This document shows, in pieces, positions 15,120 through 17,215 of a stretch of 17,215 bases of DNA. Each line of letters opens with the position of its first letter. Within the stretch, counting starts at the first letter, position 1. The position numbers were made by a program, and so were the translations under genes. The stretch spans positions 1 to 17,215 of the forward strand of contig JBFEKH010000041.1 in NCBI GenBank assembly GCA_041552775.1, written 5' to 3'. This stretch comes from Allopontixanthobacter sp041552775 (GTDB lineage Bacteria; Pseudomonadota; Alphaproteobacteria; Sphingomonadales; Sphingomonadaceae). Below the pieces are notes generated by a model. That model had not been told where the DNA came from. It saw only the letters and a list, made by a program, of their open reading frames with translations, and searched no databases.

Positions 15120-15497
15120 TCAGACGCCGGATGCCTCGAGCAGCAGCAGGCAAGAGGGCATGATCGGACCAATCGCATCCTTGTCCCACAGGTCCTTGGC
15201 CTCCGCATGCAAGGCAGCCGCCACGGCGGCGCGGTCCATTCCGGTATCGTCCATCACCCGCGCGCTGGAGCGGACAAAGAATTCGCGCCCGCGCTGGTCC
15301 AAGGCAGGATAGGCCAGCGCGTCCTTCTTGCCCCGTGCCTGACCATCCGCGACAATCGCGAAGGCCGCGGCGCAGCGCAGCGCGGTACGGTTTTCGAGGC
15401 TCAACGAGCGCAGGGTCGGTGCCGGCTGGGCCGCGGCAAATGCGGGCAGGAACAACAGGGCCAAAAGCAGGGCGAGCGGGGCGCGTTTCAATTTCAT
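15120..15497 (-). CDS. Small secreted protein of unknown function
   Basis: I do not recognise the family. The 125-aa product has a clear Sec signal peptide (KLKR, then a Leu/Ala-rich core, cleavage likely near AAA-QP at 23-24). The mature part of about 100 aa is mostly helical in character and has exactly two cysteines (Cys42 and Cys116), which could form a disulphide in the periplasm. The ATG at 15497 was chosen because AAAGG lies 6 nt upstream and the signal peptide begins directly. An ATG at 15536 would put 13 residues in front. It precedes the GST-fold gene on the same strand by about 70 nt, so they may be co-transcribed. It is divergent from the aldehyde dehydrogenase gene. Confidence 0.75.
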   Translation of the reverse strand: MKLKRAPLALLLALLFLPAFAAAQPAPTLRSLSLENRTALRCAAAFAIVADGQARGKKDALAYPALDQRGREFFVRSSARVMDDTGMDRAAVAAALHAEAKDLWDKDAIGPIMPSCLLLLEASGV

Positions 15498-15610
15498 GCT
15501 AACCTTTCTAACGGCAGCCACCTTAACAATGGCCAACCGGGTGGCATTTCAGTCAGGCCGTCCTATCTCCCTCCTAAACTATCATGACAAGCCACCAAAG
15601 GACCCAGCCG

Positions 15611-17041
15611 ATGAGCCATTACCCCACCCTCCACATGTTGATCGGCGGCGAGCAGATTTCCGGCGGCGGCCGCGAGACCGACGATGTGATCGATCCGGCA
15701 ACGGGCGAGGTGCTGGGTACATTGCCGCTGGCGAATGCTGGTGATCTGGACACGGCCCTCGACAATGCGGCCAAGGGTTTCCGAGCCTGGCGGACGACCC
15801 CGGCGGACAAGCGGGCACAGACTTTGACCGGGGCGGCGAAATTGCTACGCGAACGCGCGGCAGACATCGCGCAGATGATGACCCGCGAACAGGGAAAGCC
15901 GCTGGCCGAGGCCAAGGGCGAGGTCATGTATTCCGCCAGCCTATTTGAATTCTATGCCGGTGAATGCAGGCGCAATTACGGCCGCACACTGGTGCGCCCG
16001 GCAGGCCAGCATGCCGAAGTGCGCTATGAACCGGTCGGTCCGGTCGCAGCCTTCGCGCCGTGGAATTTCCCCGCCATCAATGTCGCCCGCAAGGTCGGCG
16101 GACCGATTGCCGCGGGATGTTCGGTGATCGTCAAGCCATCGGAAGAAACCCCCGCCGCCGGGATCGCGGTGGTGCAGGCGCTGCTCGATGCAGGCCTGCC
16201 GCCCGAAGTATGCCAGGTGGTGTTCGGCGTACCGGACGAGGTCAGCCGCCACTTGCTTGGTTCGCCCGTCATCCGCAAACTGAGCTTCACCGGATCAACC
16301 GCTGTGGGCAAGCATCTGGCGAAACTCGCGGCGGAGGACATGAAGCGCACGACCATGGAACTGGGCGGCCACGGCCCGGTGCTGGTGTTCGCCGATAGCA
16401 ATGTCGAGCAGGTGCTGGATACCATGGTTGCGGCGAAATTCCGCAATTCCGGGCAGGTCTGCGTTAGCCCCACCCGTTTCTTGGTCGAAGCTCCGATCTA
16501 TGACCAGTTCCGCGAGGGGTTCGTCCGGCGCGCCAAGGCGATCAAGCTGGGCAACGGCCTCGAAGAAGGCACGCAGATGGGCCCGATGGCCAATGCGCGC
16601 GGCACCGAAGGCATTGCCAAAAAGGTTGCCGATGCGGTTGAACATGGGGCGAAGCTGCACACTGGCGGCGAACGTGTGGGCAATCAGGGCTTCTTCTACG
16701 CGCCCACCGTCCTCAGCGACATTCCGCTCGCTGCGGAAATCATGAACGAGGAACCGTTCGGCCCGGTTGCCCTGCTCAATTCCTACGTCGATGAAGCCGC
16801 GATGATCGCGGAGGCCAACCGCCTGCCCTACGGCCTGGCCGCGTATGCATGGACCGAAAGCCCTTCCCGACGCCGCCGCCTGGCAGACGAGATCGAGGCG
16901 GGCATGATCGCCATCAACGGCGCATCCGTTAGCGCGGTCGATGCACCTTTTGGCGGGGTCAAATGGTCCGGCCACGGTAGCGAAGACGGCGCCGAAGGGG
17001 TAAGCGCCTGCATGGTCATCAAGACTGTCCACGAATCCTGA
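15611..17041 (+). CDS. NAD(P)-dependent aldehyde dehydrogenase, succinate-semialdehyde type
   Basis: The 476-aa enzyme oxidises an aldehyde to the acid. Catalytic residues are Asn152 (PWNFPA), Lys175 (VKPSEE), the general base Glu250 (MELGGHGPVLVF) and the nucleophile Cys284 (GQVCVSP). EEPFGPVA occurs in the C-terminal part. The overall pattern (REQGKPLAEAKGEV, FTGSTAVGK) fits the succinate-semialdehyde dehydrogenase group, but substrate cannot be fixed from sequence. The ATG at 15611 has AAAGGA 8 nt upstream; an ATG at 15584 in the same frame lacks one. It is followed 38 nt later by a class III alcohol dehydrogenase gene, so the pair may handle alcohol or aldehyde oxidation together. Confidence 0.92.
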   Translation: MSHYPTLHMLIGGEQISGGGRETDDVIDPATGEVLGTLPLANAGDLDTALDNAAKGFRAWRTTPADKRAQTLTGAAKLLRERAADIAQMMTREQGKPLAEAKGEVMYSASLFEFYAGECRRNYGRTLVRPAGQHAEVRYEPVGPVAAFAPWNFPAINVARKVGGPIAAGCSVIVKPSEETPAAGIAVVQALLDAGLPPEVCQVVFGVPDEVSRHLLGSPVIRKLSFTGSTAVGKHLAKLAAEDMKRTTMELGGHGPVLVFADSNVEQVLDTMVAAKFRNSGQVCVSPTRFLVEAPIYDQFREGFVRRAKAIKLGNGLEEGTQMGPMANARGTEGIAKKVADAVEHGAKLHTGGERVGNQGFFYAPTVLSDIPLAAEIMNEEPFGPVALLNSYVDEAAMIAEANRLPYGLAAYAWTESPSRRRRLADEIEAGMIAINGASVSAVDAPFGGVKWSGHGSEDGAEGVSACMVIKTVHES

Positions 17042-17079
17042 ACCATCCCGCGCATTATCTACCGGAGTAGCCCAGACCC

Positions 17080-17215
17080 ATGAAAACCCGCGCCGCTGTC
17101 GCCTTCGAGGCGAAGAAACCGCTCGAAATCGTCGAACTCGATCTGGAAGGCCCCAAGGCGGGCGAGGTCCTGGTGGAAATCATGGCCACCGGCATCTGCC
17201 ACACCGATGCCTATA
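17080..17215 (+). CDS. frmA: Class III alcohol dehydrogenase / S-(hydroxymethyl)glutathione dehydrogenase, 5' part
   Basis: Only the first 45 codons are inside the window. They read MKTRAAVAFEAKKPLEIVEL, then DLEGPKAGEVLVEIMATGICHTDAY, which is the characteristic N-terminus of glutathione-dependent formaldehyde dehydrogenase, with Cys40 as the first catalytic zinc ligand. The enzyme oxidises S-hydroxymethylglutathione, the formaldehyde adduct, and can reduce S-nitrosoglutathione. GGAG lies about 12 nt before the ATG, a long but usable spacing. The rest of the gene lies beyond the end of the window. Confidence 0.88.
   Translation, partial: MKTRAAVAFEAKKPLEIVELDLEGPKAGEVLVEIMATGICHTDAY

Noticed and set aside
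15502..15560. Imperfect GCCACC/GGGTGGC pairing between the secreted-protein and aldehyde dehydrogenase genes
   Set aside because: Short stem with a long loop, expected by chance in GC-rich sequence; no promoter boxes could be assigned with confidence here.

Overview
The window is GC-rich chromosomal DNA, most probably from a sphingomonad alphaproteobacterium (Erythrobacteraceae/Sphingomonadaceae type). This is inferred from protein character and gene neighbourhood: a DUF1674 (SDHAF4-like) gene beside rsmB, an Mrp / Tat-exported molybdoenzyme / hemH / P450 run, hflKC followed by a Do-type protease, and a GST-fold protein resembling alphaproteobacterial FzlA. Most of the window reads as housekeeping. 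I see no tRNA, rRNA, CRISPR array, phage gene, transposase or defence island.

Layout. (1) 1-1487: a minus-strand 16S rRNA m5C methyltransferase gene (rsmB-like), head to head with a 60-aa DUF1674 gene. (2) 1488-1610: a hairpin-rich repeat spacer (copy A) between convergent genes. (3) 1609-7377, minus strand: mrp, then a Tat-signal molybdopterin-binding subunit (2-nt gap), then hemH (4-nt ATGA overlap), then a cytochrome P450 gene behind a 9-6-9 inverted repeat that looks like a TetR-type operator. (4) 7493-11135, plus strand: hflK, hflC and a periplasmic Do-like serine protease, closed by a strong terminator that probably works in both directions. (5) 11253-13403, minus strand: a class A penicillin-binding protein (PBP1A) with an odd acidic/Tyr then Pro/Gln-rich tail. 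(6) 13623-14027, minus strand: msrB, whose Shine-Dalgarno sequence and start codon lie inside a perfect 15-bp palindrome. (7) 14061-14320: a MITE-like repeat (copy B) with inverted ends; one end matches copy A in opposite orientation. (8) 14368-15497, minus strand: the FzlA-like GST-fold gene and a small secreted-protein gene. (9) 15611 to the end, plus strand: an aldehyde dehydrogenase gene and the first 45 codons of a class III alcohol dehydrogenase (glutathione-dependent formaldehyde dehydrogenase).

How the genes fit together. Genes 7493-13403 form an envelope group: HflKC is known to modulate FtsH in the inner membrane, the Do-like protease acts on misfolded periplasmic proteins, and PBP1A builds peptidoglycan. 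The 1609-7377 block links an Fe-S carrier, a molybdenum enzyme, the last step of haem synthesis and a haem monooxygenase, so it is cofactor-themed. Its molybdoenzyme has no visible [2Fe-2S] partner in the window.

The observations I would look at first are the palindromic msrB start, the pair of inverted repeat elements, the operator-like repeat before the P450 gene, and the possible FzlA identity of the GST-fold protein. I found no convincing new multi-gene system.
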